Source: Vanilla planifolia (taxonomy: Eukaryota; Streptophyta; Magnoliopsida; Asparagales; Orchidaceae). Taken from it: a DNA stretch of 64,000 nucleotides. Below the pieces are notes generated by a model. That model ran no database searches and was not told the origin of the DNA. It worked only from the letters and a program-made list of their open reading frames with translations. Where the stretch lies: assembly GCA_023846275.1 (NCBI GenBank), contig CM043872.1, forward strand, positions 25,529,670-25,593,669. Reading direction: 5' to 3'. The position numbers and the translations under genes were made by a program. Positions 36,666 to 51,600 of the stretch are shown here, piece after piece. Each line of letters begins with the position of its first letter. Within the stretch, counting starts at the first letter, position 1.

Positions 36666-39600
36666 ATGAATACCTCAGCCACAGCGGCGGCCTCGTCCAC
36701 CTCTTCTTCTTCCTCCTGGTTGTCTGGCATAGTCCGCGGCCGTTCCATCAAGTCCTCTGCTGCTGGTTCAGGCGGAACCGCGGCTCCCCTTGGCGTTGAT
36801 GTTGGCCTTGGCTACCGCAGAAACCAGCTACCAGGAGTTCTTTTCAAGTACGGCCCAAAGCCTGTACAGGTACGCGCACGAGAACCGTAGTTGCGTCGGT
36901 TATGGTATCTTATCTATTGCTTGAACTTTCTATGGCGTCAGATTTTAGTTGACTGGAACAGTATGAAGTCTGCAAATGGATTAGTTGTAGGTGCGAGTTG
37001 GTTCTCTTGGAAAATGGATGATACTGTTCTATAGATTGGGACAAAAAGTGTTAGCCTAATGGGAAGGGGGAGTACCAAGGAAATTATTTTGCTTTGCCTT
37101 GGCTGGGTGTGAAGATGAAATTGCTATCTGTGTTGTTGTGTATGCTGTTATTGTTTTATAGATGGAGTTTGTGGTGATATTTTCCTTGAAAAGATGTAGT
37201 TTTGTTCCCTTCAATTTTGAGTCAGAATATCAACTACAACATTAGCGTATCCCTTCCTGAAAAGATGTAATGCTCAACATGGCTGATTGTTTTTAAAGAA
37301 TGTTGTTCCTATGATTTTTTTTTATATTGCGTTTGTAGACATTTTATGTTTTTGACATATTTTTGGTTGTATAGCATGTTCTCAAAGTCTTGTTCTATCC
37401 ATCGCTTTTTATTTGACTTCTAAACAGTGCTCAAGTTTCCCTAAATTTACCTTGTAGTTTCCAAAGGAATTTCAATATTTAATAGTACATCATAGTAGGA
37501 ACCCCACCAGGACAATGGTGCAATGTAAAATTTTTTTCATGAAGCTTGGGAGTGATTAGATGCTTTTGTATGAGATATTGTTTTTCATTTTGCCTCACTT
37601 GCTCTTTGAGCTAGTTCCTCAGCTTTCTAAAAGGTTAGCACTTTCTTGCCCCTTATATATCTCCAAAATTGCAATCCAAAATTGAAGATTGAAAGTTGAA
37701 AATTATTTGAATATTGGATCATTTATGGCTCAAATTAACTGAAATCAATAACTAATGAGTTAAATTAACTTGAATTGAGATTAGATCAAATGTTTGTTCA
37801 AAGGTTGGATTGAATCGAGATTAATCATGCCTTTCATTCAATCTTGATCCATGGTTGGATTGGCTCGAGATTCAATCTGTAATGACCCTACATATATAGA
37901 AGGAGAAGATTCGAGTAAAAATGGTTACTGTCTGTCGATTTTGGTTGAATTATATACATATACTAATCTAGGCATGTAAGTGAATAATTTTATAAAAGTA
38001 TAATAGCATATATTAATACATTTTATATGAATGATTGCAAAGAGTTATTTATTAGCAAGAATTCTCTAGAGAAAGTAAAAATGTTTTGAAAATTTGAATT
38101 GTTTTTTACTCAAGTTAAGCTCAAATTGATAACCAATGAGGTATAGCTAGCCCGAGTTGAGATTGGGTTAAATTCTTGTTGTAAAAAGCTTGGATTGATT
38201 GAAATTGAATCAATTATCTTCATTATGATCTCAAGCCATGATTAGATTGGTTGGATTTTTAATCATTAACAACCCTTAATCCATTATCAACCCTTATTGC
38301 AAATTGCCAATGGGACAATGGGGATGGTTTGTAAGAGATTTTTCTCAAACGTAGGGGTTACTTGATAAAAAAGAGGCAAGCATTACAAGAAAACAAGATG
38401 AAAACACATGCAATAGGCCAAGTGGAAAATTATGCTTCTTTGTTGCTAATGCTAAATGTTTATTACGTTATTAGCCAATCCTCTTAGATTAGGTTTTTAG
38501 GTTCTCAAATGATGTTTCTCCATCACTAAATGGTTTATCTAGTTTTATATCATAATTATTACTAACTTTACACAAAATAAATCAAAATAGGATGGTTTAA
38601 CATGCTCATCTCGAATCTTGCAATACCCCATAACTATCGGGATCTCCTTGTGCAAATCAAGAATGTGGTGATCCACTCCTGTTGTTTTGTGCCAACAAGT
38701 TTTCTTATTTTCCATAGATAATTCACAATCTTCCTCGCATGCTTGAGGAGTCATGGAGTTGGTTCTTCCTTCAACAAGTTTTCTGAAGTACAGTGTTATC
38801 TCGAGATGTTATGCTTGGGAAGTAGTCTAGCTTCTTCAAGGCTTCTTTCTTCCTTTTAGGATAGCAAGTGTTTGGGATACTTCTTAAGATTTGTGTGATA
38901 GGTTAGTGAGTGTAGAAAGTGATCATTAAGACCATAAGAATGATAGTCAAGTTTTCTATTTCTCGATGCTTTCTTACTTTTGAGCTCAACTACTAATCCT
39001 TCCTCAAGGCATTATATCTTTTGGGTTGTATTGCTCTACCTTCTTTGAATCATCCTCCAAGGTTAGTTCTTGTCTAGGGATTAAAAACTCATTTCCTCAA
39101 GTCCTTTATTGTGGGGCTTGAGGTTTGGTAGAAACTTCTTAGGCTTCCTCCAAACTTGTCATGGCCAATTTCTTATCAACGTTAAGAGATATCGAAGGAG
39201 AAAACGAGCATGGCTATTGTTTATTGAATTTGGTTGGATTTGGATTTGCAATGGATCAATCATCTCTGGTGAGATATTTTTTTATATCTTTGCCTGTTAT
39301 TATGAAGGCCTTCGATTATTGTTGGCCATCCTTGATTTAAAAAGGATTTTGATGATGGGATTATGGGCATCTTGCTTCTGGATGTCAGCTAAGTTTTGGT
39401 CAAAGTATGTCAAAATTTGTGTCTACTTATTTTTTTTTGTCTATTTTTATAACTTTGTTACTTGTTTGGTTTTGTTTGAGTTATATCATGGCCAACTTTT
39501 ATTTTTTATCAACAAAGAGTGATTTTGTCTTAACGAATTGGTATTCTCTTCAACTCAAAAATTAAAGTTTATTAAAAGGGGCAACTTAATTTTATATTAA

Positions 39601-42600
39601 GACTTTAATATTATGTCTAATTTTTAATGTTGAATTAAACCCTTTGTAACGTTTATCCGCCCAAACTCTCCCAATTGTGTTGTTCATCCAAATTGTTCTA
39701 CTCTAGTTTTTGCTCAATTCTTCTCACTAATCAATTCATGTGCCATACCACAACATCAAAGACACTAACGTGCTCTATTATGCTTTTGATGCAAATGATA
39801 TATATGCTAGCTACTTTGTCATGGGTAACCTTACCATGGCAGCCATGTGTCCATCACTCCAATGAGTCTAATTTATTTAACAGAAGTTATTTCAACACCA
39901 AGCATCTTGAACATTAAGTGCATATTCATCCATGTTATGCCACCATAGAAATTTCCAAAGTTCTTTGCTCAACCATGGTGGAAGAATAAGGATAGATGAG
40001 AGCAATAAGCTACATGAATTCTCTGACTCTAAGCAAAATTGGCTCTGATTCTAGTCAAACTGTGTTGTGATGGGACTAACCCTTGTTCTCTTTTATGCAT
40101 ACAAAAATGTTCCATGCTACTGTTGGCAAGAAAGAGAACCTTGAAAGTTTTGTTTGCTGTTATCCTCTTAAAAAAGTAGTTTTTAAAGGCAAGGCAATTG
40201 CTGGAGGAGGCAAACAAGGAATGGTGATGAATGAAGAATGGCGATGTCTTCATGGAAGCGACAATCATGTTTCCAGACAGAAAGAGGTTTTAAAAACAGT
40301 CAAAAAGATCAGTATCGGAATTTGGTAGCAAGTATGGTAAGCATTGATGGCCGTTGGTGTTCGACCACATTTTCTCTGTAGCTGTGGTGAACCTTACCAT
40401 AGGATGACCAATTGAAGAAGGTTCCTAGTGGTTTGTGTGATGCAAAGAAAAATGCTAGAACATCAAAATTGGTAGGAGGTGGAAGCAACTCAACAAATGA
40501 GATCAGAAGTTGAGAACTGATTTAGATCAACTATTGAATATTTTTGGTCCAAAACATTGAGCCAAATGGTCTGGTTTAGTTCACCAATAGAATTTTTCCT
40601 ATATTTATATCACCTTTATAGGTATAGTGGGTGCAGGATTAACCTAGTTCTAAGAGATGGCTAGTTCCATGTCTAAGTGATATAACAACCTGGCCTAGTC
40701 TGGTTTTATTGGCACAGCATCCCTATACAGGACGTCCTAAAACTAGGAAATGAAATTGGTTTGGCTCAAGTTTTACAAAATTTGCCATACTAAATCCACA
40801 AGATAGGTGTGTAAAATATGAAGATTAGAGTTCTAGTTGAACAAGAATAGGACATGGTGTCTAATTTTTTATTTATCAACAAGTTGGGAAGGTGTAGGTC
40901 TAAAAAAGCCTCATCTATCAAAATAATAAGACTAATGATTGTCAACTTCATCATCTACAACTTTGAACTTTTGGTTATGATCCATTTCCAAGATGAAAGC
41001 AGGTTTTCTTGGGACATCATCTCAATTGAGGGGTTGAAGAATCATAATTGGTGTGAAGTTAAACAAAACAAGCCATTGTACCTTCATTTTTTTTTCTAGA
41101 ACTAATGATCAACAACGGAAACATTAGGTTATTATTTCATACCAATACAATTTAACGTAGGCACAACTTGGTGGTATACATGAGTTGATTGGGAAATACA
41201 AAAGAAAATGGGATTGGGATCACCAAAAATAGTTAGATCCTTAGAAGCATTACAATTGGAATGAACTATAACTTCAATTAAGGATTAAAAAAAAAGGGAA
41301 TTTGCAACTAGATTCTCTAGTTTAATGGTTTTTGCAATCAAGTCCCTCTAGTTTAACAAAAAACAAATAATTAAAATAAGAACTTTTGAAGGAAGTAGAA
41401 TTTGTTAATCTACTTGGCATGACTTAAAATAAACATTTTTGCAGTTCTTTCATCTCAAGGTGCTTTATTTTCAATTGACACTGGGGTTGCAATATGAAGA
41501 AGCAGAAAATATATAATATATAAAAAAAAACTCCACAATACTTATTGGATGCACCGTTCACAGGAATAAAGGCAAAAGGGAGGAGCCGAGCCAATTTGGC
41601 AGCATCTGCTAAACAGGGCTATAAAACCCCTCTTGTCGACTCAAGAGGGGGATGGACCTGTCGGAGAATCTTACGTCTCTTGCCGAAGCCCGTCGTCTTG
41701 AGATCGCTGGACTCATCATTGCCGCCGCTTCTCCTCTTTGGACTTTTTTTTATCCTTTTTTTGATCCTTTCTTTGACTTTCCCAAAGCATTTACTTCGTT
41801 CTCTTCTCCCAAACTTTTTTTTTCTTCTCTCTACAACACCAATTACCTCCTTCCTTCATCATGGTCACGATTTCAAACGCCCCTTTTACAACACTAATTC
41901 CCCCGGGACTCATGCGTGTTATTGAAACATACGTGCTACCCAACCCGCACTGGTCCGCACTAAACCAAGCCATTCCCGCTTCGACCCACATCGATATGTG
42001 TTGATTGCATCGACTTGTGCCACCATGTTAACTTGTTACGACATGCACCATCCACATCGACCTGCACTGACTTGTGTTGACACATGCCACCTGCGTCGAT
42101 CCGCGTTGACTTGCGCTGACCCACATCAACACACGTCAACCTATTTTGACCTACTACAACTCTGTGCAGAGCTGCGCTGACCTGAGTTGACCCTCGCACA
42201 AACACGTGTATCTGTGCACTCCCGTCTAGTTCCAGTCATAGCGTATCCACGCCTTGTTGCATCACCTCCATGCCCAATCGTGTTGTTGCTCTTGATTGCA
42301 TTACTGTCACATTCGGTTGCACCATCTCAACACCGACCACGTTACCTTCTTTTCGACATTGCCAAAGCATCCAAATTGTGACAATTTACATTCAACAGTG
42401 TCGTATACCCGCAGCAACTCAAATTAAAACCTCTCAACTAAAATCTTGCTGCATTGTGCCAATCTATCTCGAAGTGTACTCCAATTCTCTCAAAACTTAT
42501 ATGAAAATTTCGCCCGAACGAGCTTCATCGTACTTGCCCTAAGTAAGTTTTGTTTAATTTCCTCGAATCCCTTTTTACATCAACACCATGAGTGTAAGCA

Positions 42601-45600
42601 CCATCATATGCTTTCAAACTTTGTTAATCCAACATCTAAAGGGTTCTTTCTCTATATAAGCCATGTTATAGCTTTAAGTCTACTTAAATGGAGAACAATC
42701 TTGTTTAATATGAGGGATACCATTCTAATATTCATTCGGTGATTTAATAAACAAATCACTTGTTTGGTATATATGCATTTAAAGTTTGTTTTGATCACTG
42801 CATGCTGTCTGCATCTAACCTTCGCACATTTCCAAAATTTGTAGAATGAATATTATAATAACCACTTGAAAGTTTTAAAAAAGGGAAGAGTGAGCACTAA
42901 TGGAAAATGCATGATCTATAAAGGAAGAACGTGACAAACAAGCATCAAAGTTTATTGAAGGATACTTTGATCTCAACTTTGCTAAACAAAGTTTCTTTTG
43001 GCAAGTGGGGAATAATGTTGAACAAAATTTTGTTATTATTTACGAATATAGATAATGTGAAGTGAATGAAGAACAAATTCAATTTGGGCGTCATATATAA
43101 AATGGATTGTTTGTCATAACCCCATTATTTGAATTACATCAAAGAAAACATAACATGGAAGCTTTTAAGGAGCTAGTTTTTAGACCATATAAATAATAGA
43201 TATTCAAACCAATCATAGAAATTATGATCATAATTTTGGAAACCTAAATGGAGTTTCTAGAAACTATTAATATCACAATAGTTTTGATTGTTGGTTATTT
43301 TACAAAAAAAATAAGTGTTAGTATATTCTTATTTTATTAAAGTTTGTATTAATAAATATTGGTGAGTGTTGATGGTTGTTGTAGAAGAATGTGTGAATAG
43401 GCTAAAAACTTTAGAATGAAGGAATTAAATTTTTGTTTTTTAGTTGTTTTCATTGTACTTTTGTTTAATAATTTAAGTTTGGGTAAAGTTCGATAGTTTT
43501 TTCTTCCTTTTATGATATTTTGGTGAGTGTTGCAACACTTTAACGAGTGTTATCCTATTTTTTGTCCTTTCAACATATTCTTTACCTTTGGTGTTTTTAC
43601 AAAGTTTTTCTCCCTCTTTTGCACTTATTTAATTTTTTTTCATCACCAAACTCTCGGGTCCTATAGCAATCGCACAAGACTTGCCACTCATCTACACTAG
43701 GCACACTACCACACGCTCGCCTAGGTGCTCGTTAGACAACACAAGTGCCATGTCTTGCCTATCATAACACTAGTATTACTACTTAACATACGGCAAATCA
43801 GAGTGCATAGTTAACAGTGACACATAAACCATTATAGACAGAGATGATGAAATAATGATATAGCAATTTTACCTTGATAACAATTCTAATTTTTCATCAC
43901 AGTAAATAAAATATATACATACCTATTCTGTTTTATATAATCTTCAGAAACATGATAACAAATAAAATCAATATGTATAAGATTGTTCACACACCTTACA
44001 TGTTATTTTATGCACCATTTTTGTGTCGATCTGTGGCATGTCCTGTAATTTGAGTGAAGGTGAGCATAAAATGCTTAGTAGGTGAATTAATATGAATAAA
44101 TAACAAATGTAATAGCATTGTATTAATATGACATATCATGAATGCTAAGCATATACAAACATGAATAGTAATATGCTGCATATACATCAAATATGCATGC
44201 ATATCTTTGTTCTTTTAGTTATTGTTTTTTTCTTTCATTTTTTTATTTTCTTTTATAATTTAGCTCCTGATAGTTCTCATAAAATTGTACATTCATATCC
44301 CAATCATGTATCATCTTATCTGTGACATCTCATCTGTAGCATCTCATCATCTCTAAGCCTCTGCCAATAGACATGCCCGTAGGCATAACTGGCTATTCAT
44401 ATCTATCTCATATCATCTTTGGCCCTTATCTCTACACTAAGTGCAAGTGGTATCAAAGGTCTCTGATGTCATGTCATCTCATCTTATAACTTGATAATAA
44501 ACTAGTGTCTATGATGCCCTGCATCCTGTACTAGTGCTCATCACATCTCATATAATATCATAGCTCGGTATTAAACCAGTGCTTATGATACCTGGTATCC
44601 TGTGCTGGTGCTTATCTCGTAATACCTAACATCTTGTGCTGGTGTTCATCATATCTCATGGAATCATAGGGACAAGTTTGGAAAAATTTCACGTTCTATT
44701 TTCATTTCTTTTTTCATCAGGGTATTTAACATTGTTATCTTTATGACACAGCTCACATCATGTCATATATTTATTTTTTTATTCTCTTTTCAAGGTGTAT
44801 TACAATATCAAATCGTGCAATGTATGCATTATGAATATCATGTCATATTTAATTTAAATCAAGTTATACACACATCACAAATAATTAAATTCACTTAACT
44901 TTGTTTCAGATTATCTATCAATTTTTTTCTTTTTCTTGTTCTCTTCATTTTTTGTAAGGAATTTAAATTTCTCAATCAATTCTTATTATTGTATATATCA
45001 ACATCAATTAAATATTATAATTTAAACTTATTTTTGTAAGCTTCTTGTTCCTATTAATAGAAATGTATTTTTTATGCTTATATTTTTCAAGGCAATTTTT
45101 CCTCTACATAAAATAATTTATCAATTTTTTTGTTTTATTTGTAATAAATTGTTGCAAGATAAGTTATCACATTCCTTATCATATTTTTTTTTGTACAATC
45201 ACTGTTGGAGAATCCTATACAATTCAAAATAATGCATGCAATGGGAAAATTTGAACCCAAAGGAAACTCTTTTTGCATGTCGAAAAAATAAAAAAATCGA
45301 AGGTAAAACTACGACAAAATCTTACCTTCTTCAATCTAATCCTTTTTGGGTTTTGAATCGTAGCCCTCAGAATTTTCAATGGCAGAAAGCTCGTGGCCTC
45401 AATGATTTAGGTTTTGTTCGTTCGTCAGAGCCTGCATTCCTTTTCGATCGTTAATTCTCCTCCACGACGGTCATTCGGTGACCGAGCTTCGTCGATTGGC
45501 CACCGAAATCGCTACTATAGCAACCCTAGTTGCGTCGAGGAAGCTGCGAGAAATATTGCGTGCTTAAAGGGTTTTCGGGATATTTATTTCCTTATTTTCT

Positions 45601-48600
45601 TTTTAATTAATTAATTTATTCATTTAATTTAATATTATTTGCTAATAGCTTAAAAAATTAATTACAAATTAACAAGGGTTTCAAAAATGACACGAGAAGA
45701 ACCAAACTTTGTTACTAAATTTATCTTATTTAATTTTATGTTCACATTTTAATTCCAACTATTAGAAATTATTCAACAAAATACAAAATAACTCATACCT
45801 TTAGGTGATTACGGTGATAAGTTATTACAATCTCCCCTCAAGAAATTTCAATTTGAAATTTTAGAATAAATTTGGGTATTGAGCCTTCATATGTGCTTCT
45901 ATTTCTCAAGTTGTTTTTATATCAATATGATTCTATAATAACACTCTTATTAGAGGAATTACTTTTTTTCTCAATACCTTTTCTTTTCGATCCAGAGTCA
46001 TTAGTGGTTTTTCTTGATATGTCATATCAAGTTGAATTTCAATTCCTTTTGTATCATATTGGATTATGTGTTGGCTCAAAGATATTTTCGTAGAAGAGAC
46101 ATGAAAAGCATCATGTATTTCAATAAATTACATTGGTAAATCAATATTGTAAGCCACTTGTCTTATCTTAATAAAATCATCTTTTCATTTTTTGTAATAA
46201 AATGAACCTTTTATTTTAAAATCGTTTTTTTTAAGAAAACTAACAAAAAAACTCGTGAAAAGTTTTTCATCTTTTTAAGATATGTTGGGATCAATTTTAA
46301 ATATTTTTGTTTTTTGGATCTATTTTTTATTTAATTTCTATGTGAACTAATAAAAATGTTAATCAAATTGCAAAATTAATTCATGTATTGTATTTCTCAT
46401 ATTATATAGGTGTTTCATTTTTATATTAGGGCTATTCAGCTACCATTTTCTATGCACTTGTATGTTTAATTTTTAAAAGAATTTTTTATTTGTTATTTAT
46501 TTTATAGTAAACTAATTTTAAAAATATTCGAAGTTAAATGAAATATATTGAATAATTAACATAAACAACCAAAATTTTTAAAACCACTGAAACTAGTATT
46601 TAAGCTTAGAGACCAAGAGCTGAAACTCCTAACTTTGGTATTATTGAAGTTGTATATTATTAGTATTGAAGAGTTGAGTAATGTATATGTATCATATTAT
46701 GATGTCTTGAAAGTAGTATACTGTCAAAAAAAAAATCTTTAACTAATTAAAATCAGTCAAAATGAATAAATAATTTTTTTGCATATCTCGTAAAGGCGAT
46801 GGATTCTGCATTTTATATTGTTAATGGAATCTCACTTGCTGTTTTTTTAGTAAGATCAAGTAACTTATCAAGCTCAAGTGAACTTCCAAGAGAATGCTTA
46901 TTTATACAAGATCCATGCCTCATTTACTTTTTCTTTTGTATAGTTTGCCTTTATTTTTAAAATTTGATCATGTCTTGGCATGAATTTAATTTCAATTTTC
47001 TCAGTTTTTCCTATAGGTGGCATTCAAAACTGGTGATTTCAGCCAACAAGTCATTTTTCTTGGTGGATTAACAGATGGACTTCTAGCAACTGAGTATGTT
47101 AGTACATTTCTTGTGTTCATATGTTTTCATAATACCATTTTACTGCCTTGGATTGATGGTAATCATGAAGGAATTCTGATTGGTGTTGAGTTAGAAGTTA
47201 ACTCTCTTGCTAATTCTCTTTAGGTTTTATTATTAAATTCCTTTCCACAAGTTATGGCTTGAATATCATGTGTGATACGTAATTGTATTTTGGGGCATTG
47301 TCATATGAAGCTTGACAGATTGCTTAAATTTGTTCATATTAACTTTTTTCATTATTAATTGCATTTGAAGTCATTTGTGTAGTCTTACGTAGTGTTGGAT
47401 GACTTGTAAGTCTCTGCATTTTCTACATTTTGACATGTGTGTTCTTGCTGTTTCTGATATTGTATCACTTAAAATACTTAATTACTGTTGGGTGTTGCCT
47501 TTATTCCCATCTCCTCTTCCATTATTTTCCCCCTAAGTATATCAAAATTTTTGCAGTTATTTGGAGCCATTGTCTGTTGCTTTGGAAAATGAGAACTGGT
47601 CCTTGGTTCAACCCTTACTATCATCTTCATATGTTGGATATGGAACTTCGTCCTTGAAACAGGTATTAAGTTTCACCTGCATTATGCAAATCTTTAAGTT
47701 TCTCTGTAAATTTTCTGCAGGAACTGTTAATTCTTATGCCTTCATATAAACTTGGACAAAACCTGTGGTACAATGTTGATTTCACCAACTTTTGTTTTAT
47801 CATTTCCTCTACTATTATGCATGATGTTGGTCCTACAAAGGAAGGCATTTTGGTCTAAATGCAAAAGTTACTTGAGCTTTGACTCCATTCAAAATCAAAT
47901 ACAAAGATTCAGGTTTGGTTTGGTTCACTCATAAAGGTTTAAAGTCAACTTTAGTATTACACTTAAAATTTATCTGTGTTGACTCACTTTTTAAAACAAT
48001 AGATGAGATTTGTTGGTAACATATTTAGATTATCTTCTTTCTTCGGTTATAAAGACATGAGGAAGTCAAAAACTGCAATTATAATACAACATCTATGTAC
48101 AAATTTAATGTTGTTATGGACGTTATAATGATTTTTCCAGATCCTTCACGTCTTTGGCTGCATGATTCCCACCTGCTGCATTTTCAAATGCTTTTATGAG
48201 TTGCCTTGGCCCAATATATTCATGGGTTTGGTGTTTGAGACCAACTTGAAGAAAAAACATTGCCCAAACTTTGAGTTTCTAGTAAGATTCTCATAAAGTT
48301 GGTTTATCTTGTTCACCGTGTTCGAGTTTTATTAGGAATTCACAATTTAGTGGAATGTTGCTCACTCTATTAGAATTTGATATAGCTGACATGGAATTCT
48401 CAATTTGGTGGAGTGCCAGCTCTATTTTGGTTAGGTCTTCCTAATTGTTTCGCTTGCTTTCATGGTTTATGTTCCAAATCTAATTAAAATTTCACTATTC
48501 GTCTTAAGGATGCATTGGAGCTTGACCAGCTTATTAGTTACTTTATAAACAAGGAAAATTCTGAAGGTGTTGTGTTGCTTGGCCATAGTACAGGCTGTCA

Positions 48601-51600
48601 GGTATTTTTCTTTGATTCAAGGTGCAATCAGTTTTATTAGGTTGGAGAATAATCAACTATGCTGCATTATTTTTAGGACATTGTACATTATATGCGAACA
48701 AATTTTGCATGTTCTAAAGCAGTTCGTGGGGCCATTTTGCAGGTATAAGAACCATTTTACAAGCTACTTCTATCTTTTGTAATATTCAATGAGCTTTCAT
48801 TTTACTTCACATTTGAACAGACGGTTGTATTTGATGTCTTGGATATATAAAGCAAATATATATTGTTATAGTAGGTTGAGGTCACAACTCTAGAAAACCA
48901 AAACAGCTCGATGATATTACTGAAATTTTTAAGCAACATGCCACTCATTTTATTCTCTTTTGGAATTCAATTAATCCGAACATTTTGGCTATAAAACAGC
49001 AGAATAATATGCTCTCCAAATCAGAGCCTGAAATCTTCATAGGTCACTAAATATTTGTCCGCCTATTCAAAAATCAGTTTGCACTTTATCCTTCCTAGTT
49101 TATCATGCATCAATTAAGTTGTGCCCACCTCCAACGTTGGAATAGATGACTTATTTATGTTTAATTATCCATATAGGCTAGGTTAAGTGGTGGTTGTTCT
49201 ATACAATGTTCTCAACATCTCTAATATTCTTTTATTGTAAAATTCCCATGAGCACTCATCCTTGTTAGTCACCCTGCTTTACCACAAAAATTGACGTTCT
49301 CATTCTATGTCCATTATTTTGTAGTACAAACAATATATGAATATCAAGCTATTGTTAGATTTTATATTGCTGCCAGCTTATATTTATCATTTTCTAATAA
49401 AAATGTATTTTTTTAGTATAAGGAATACCGTGTATATTTAACTGTTTAGTCTTACATGTTTGTTTGTCATTTACCTTAGATGTTTAACCTATTTTGAAGA
49501 GCTTTTAATGTTCATTTGACTTTTAATTTTTCATAATTCATGCTTTTTATATGTTCTAATTTTCATCACGAAAAGTTACTCATTTGTGTCAAATTACTTA
49601 TGACTGAAATTGCTTGCTGTGTATGGCTGTTTTTTTTGTCCTACTTGTCTGAAGCCTTCATTCTATCTGTTTTATCTTATAGTTTACTTCAGAGAAGGTT
49701 TCACTTTCCAAATTGTCATCTAAAGATGTGCGATAGTTTTCCAGTCTTGTATATTGCTTATAAGCTTCTAGTTGACATAATGAGGCGTGGAACTCATTTT
49801 GATGCATGATAGAAATATTCTTAGAAACTCATTGGTTATGAATTTGTGTAGTTTTCTTAAATGAGTTGCCTGGGTCACAAATTGGTTGTGGTTTGAGATT
49901 GAATTGATTAGCATTAGAGAATCATGTCTCAACCTGATAACATAATTTCAAACTTTAGGTACTTCTCAGGATTTTGTTGGAACGAACTCAAACTTGTCTG
50001 GATTGTGCAAATGATTTAATGAAGAGCTTCTCTCTAAGGAGATGAACCTCACATTGGAGAAGGAAAAGGAAAAAATGAGGGATTTTCACTTTGATTGGAA
50101 TGGTTTGGAAGAAATAAGTGGTTTGATTTAGTTTTCCTTGGTTGCTTTCACTCGGGCCAAGTTTTTTTAGCTATTTCTAGACTCATCCTAGTACTTTAAT
50201 GTAGTTAAATGAGTCTATTGATCCAAATATGCAAACCGAGGTCGGCTTCTGGTTTTTTTCATTCGTTTGATAAGCTCAATGGGTGATTGGTTTTCTGTTG
50301 TATATAGTCTGGCTCACCTAATCTTTACTGCTACATTGCACAAACTTTATTCATTCCTTGCCTTGTTAAGGTCAAATAAATCCTATCGTTGTCTGCCTAC
50401 CTCCTACGAAGCCCAATTAAAACCATGTGAAGATCTTTGCATTGTAATCTATGCTCCTTCACTAATTGTTGTAGATTAATAATTGCACTTATGCTAGATT
50501 TGCAAAAAAACTAAATTGATTATTTTATGCAAATGTGCCTTCTTTCGATCGCTCCTTTCCATAACTCACATCATAGTTTGGTTCTTATACATCTATCGTC
50601 TTTTGACAACCAAGAAAAAAGCTTAGGAAGGCCTTGCCAATTCTCAAGCCTGTGGAGAAGTATTAGAGTTCATCGCTTGAGAAATTAAGAGAAAGTAGCA
50701 AAGCTTAAGTACCACATGTGGATTTTTGGAATTACTTTCCAGAACTCAGGAATAATCCCTAACGTTATGCTACTAGACATGAGAGAACCAATTGTAGAAG
50801 AGCTTAAGCACCCCTCACGACATGTGGATGATCTCAAGAGAATCTATCAAAAAACAAGGTCCCGAAAGTCATTTTTCAAGAGAACTGCTAGCACAGCTGA
50901 AGCTAGATTTGGCACCACTTTCTGGGGAGGAAATCAAATAACTCAGCATTTGGTTGGAACTGATCCAATTTTTCTCTATGCATATCTAGTATGAGTTAGA
51001 CTGTTACCCCTGCTAGATCATCCTTGTTAAAGGACGGTTTTTTCATCAATTTTTCTAGTAGTTTTCTAAAGCATCAATATTAGAAGTAAAGAAGTTTAGA
51101 CTTTCACTTCTAAATTCCCTTTTACACTTCTTTTTTTTTTTTTTTTTTTTTTTTTTTGCAATACTAAAGTATTCAACCTTTTGAGAGCGATGCAGCTTTA
51201 TTAACCCCTATTATCTCACTATGATTTTGACAATACAAGGGTAGATGGATCATCTACTTTGAGAATTTGTGCAGGGGAAGCTTGTGAAATGACCTTTAAA
51301 GAATCTATGGGCAACTTGACCCATGTATATTATCACCTCTGTGCCTTGGTAAACTTAGTAATAAACAAACTCAAAGAAATCATATTTTGTTGAAAAATGG
51401 ATATTGATTATGATACGAATTTTTTTTAATAACCTTAAGTGAATTTTAAACAAGTTAACATTGTTGATTGGTTCTCATGTTGATCTCATGAAACAGTGTG
51501 GAGTTTTTGATAATAACAAAACCATAATTCATGTAATCTTGTATCGTTTATTTTGATAGATTGTCAAATCTTAACTTTATGCTTATTTGGAATTTAAGTC

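Noticed and set aside
47091..47100. Alternative donor GTTAGT at 47,098 for hydrolase exon 2
   Set aside because: Joining it to exon 3 breaks the frame; GTATGT at 47,094 is a stronger donor and gives ATDYLEP.
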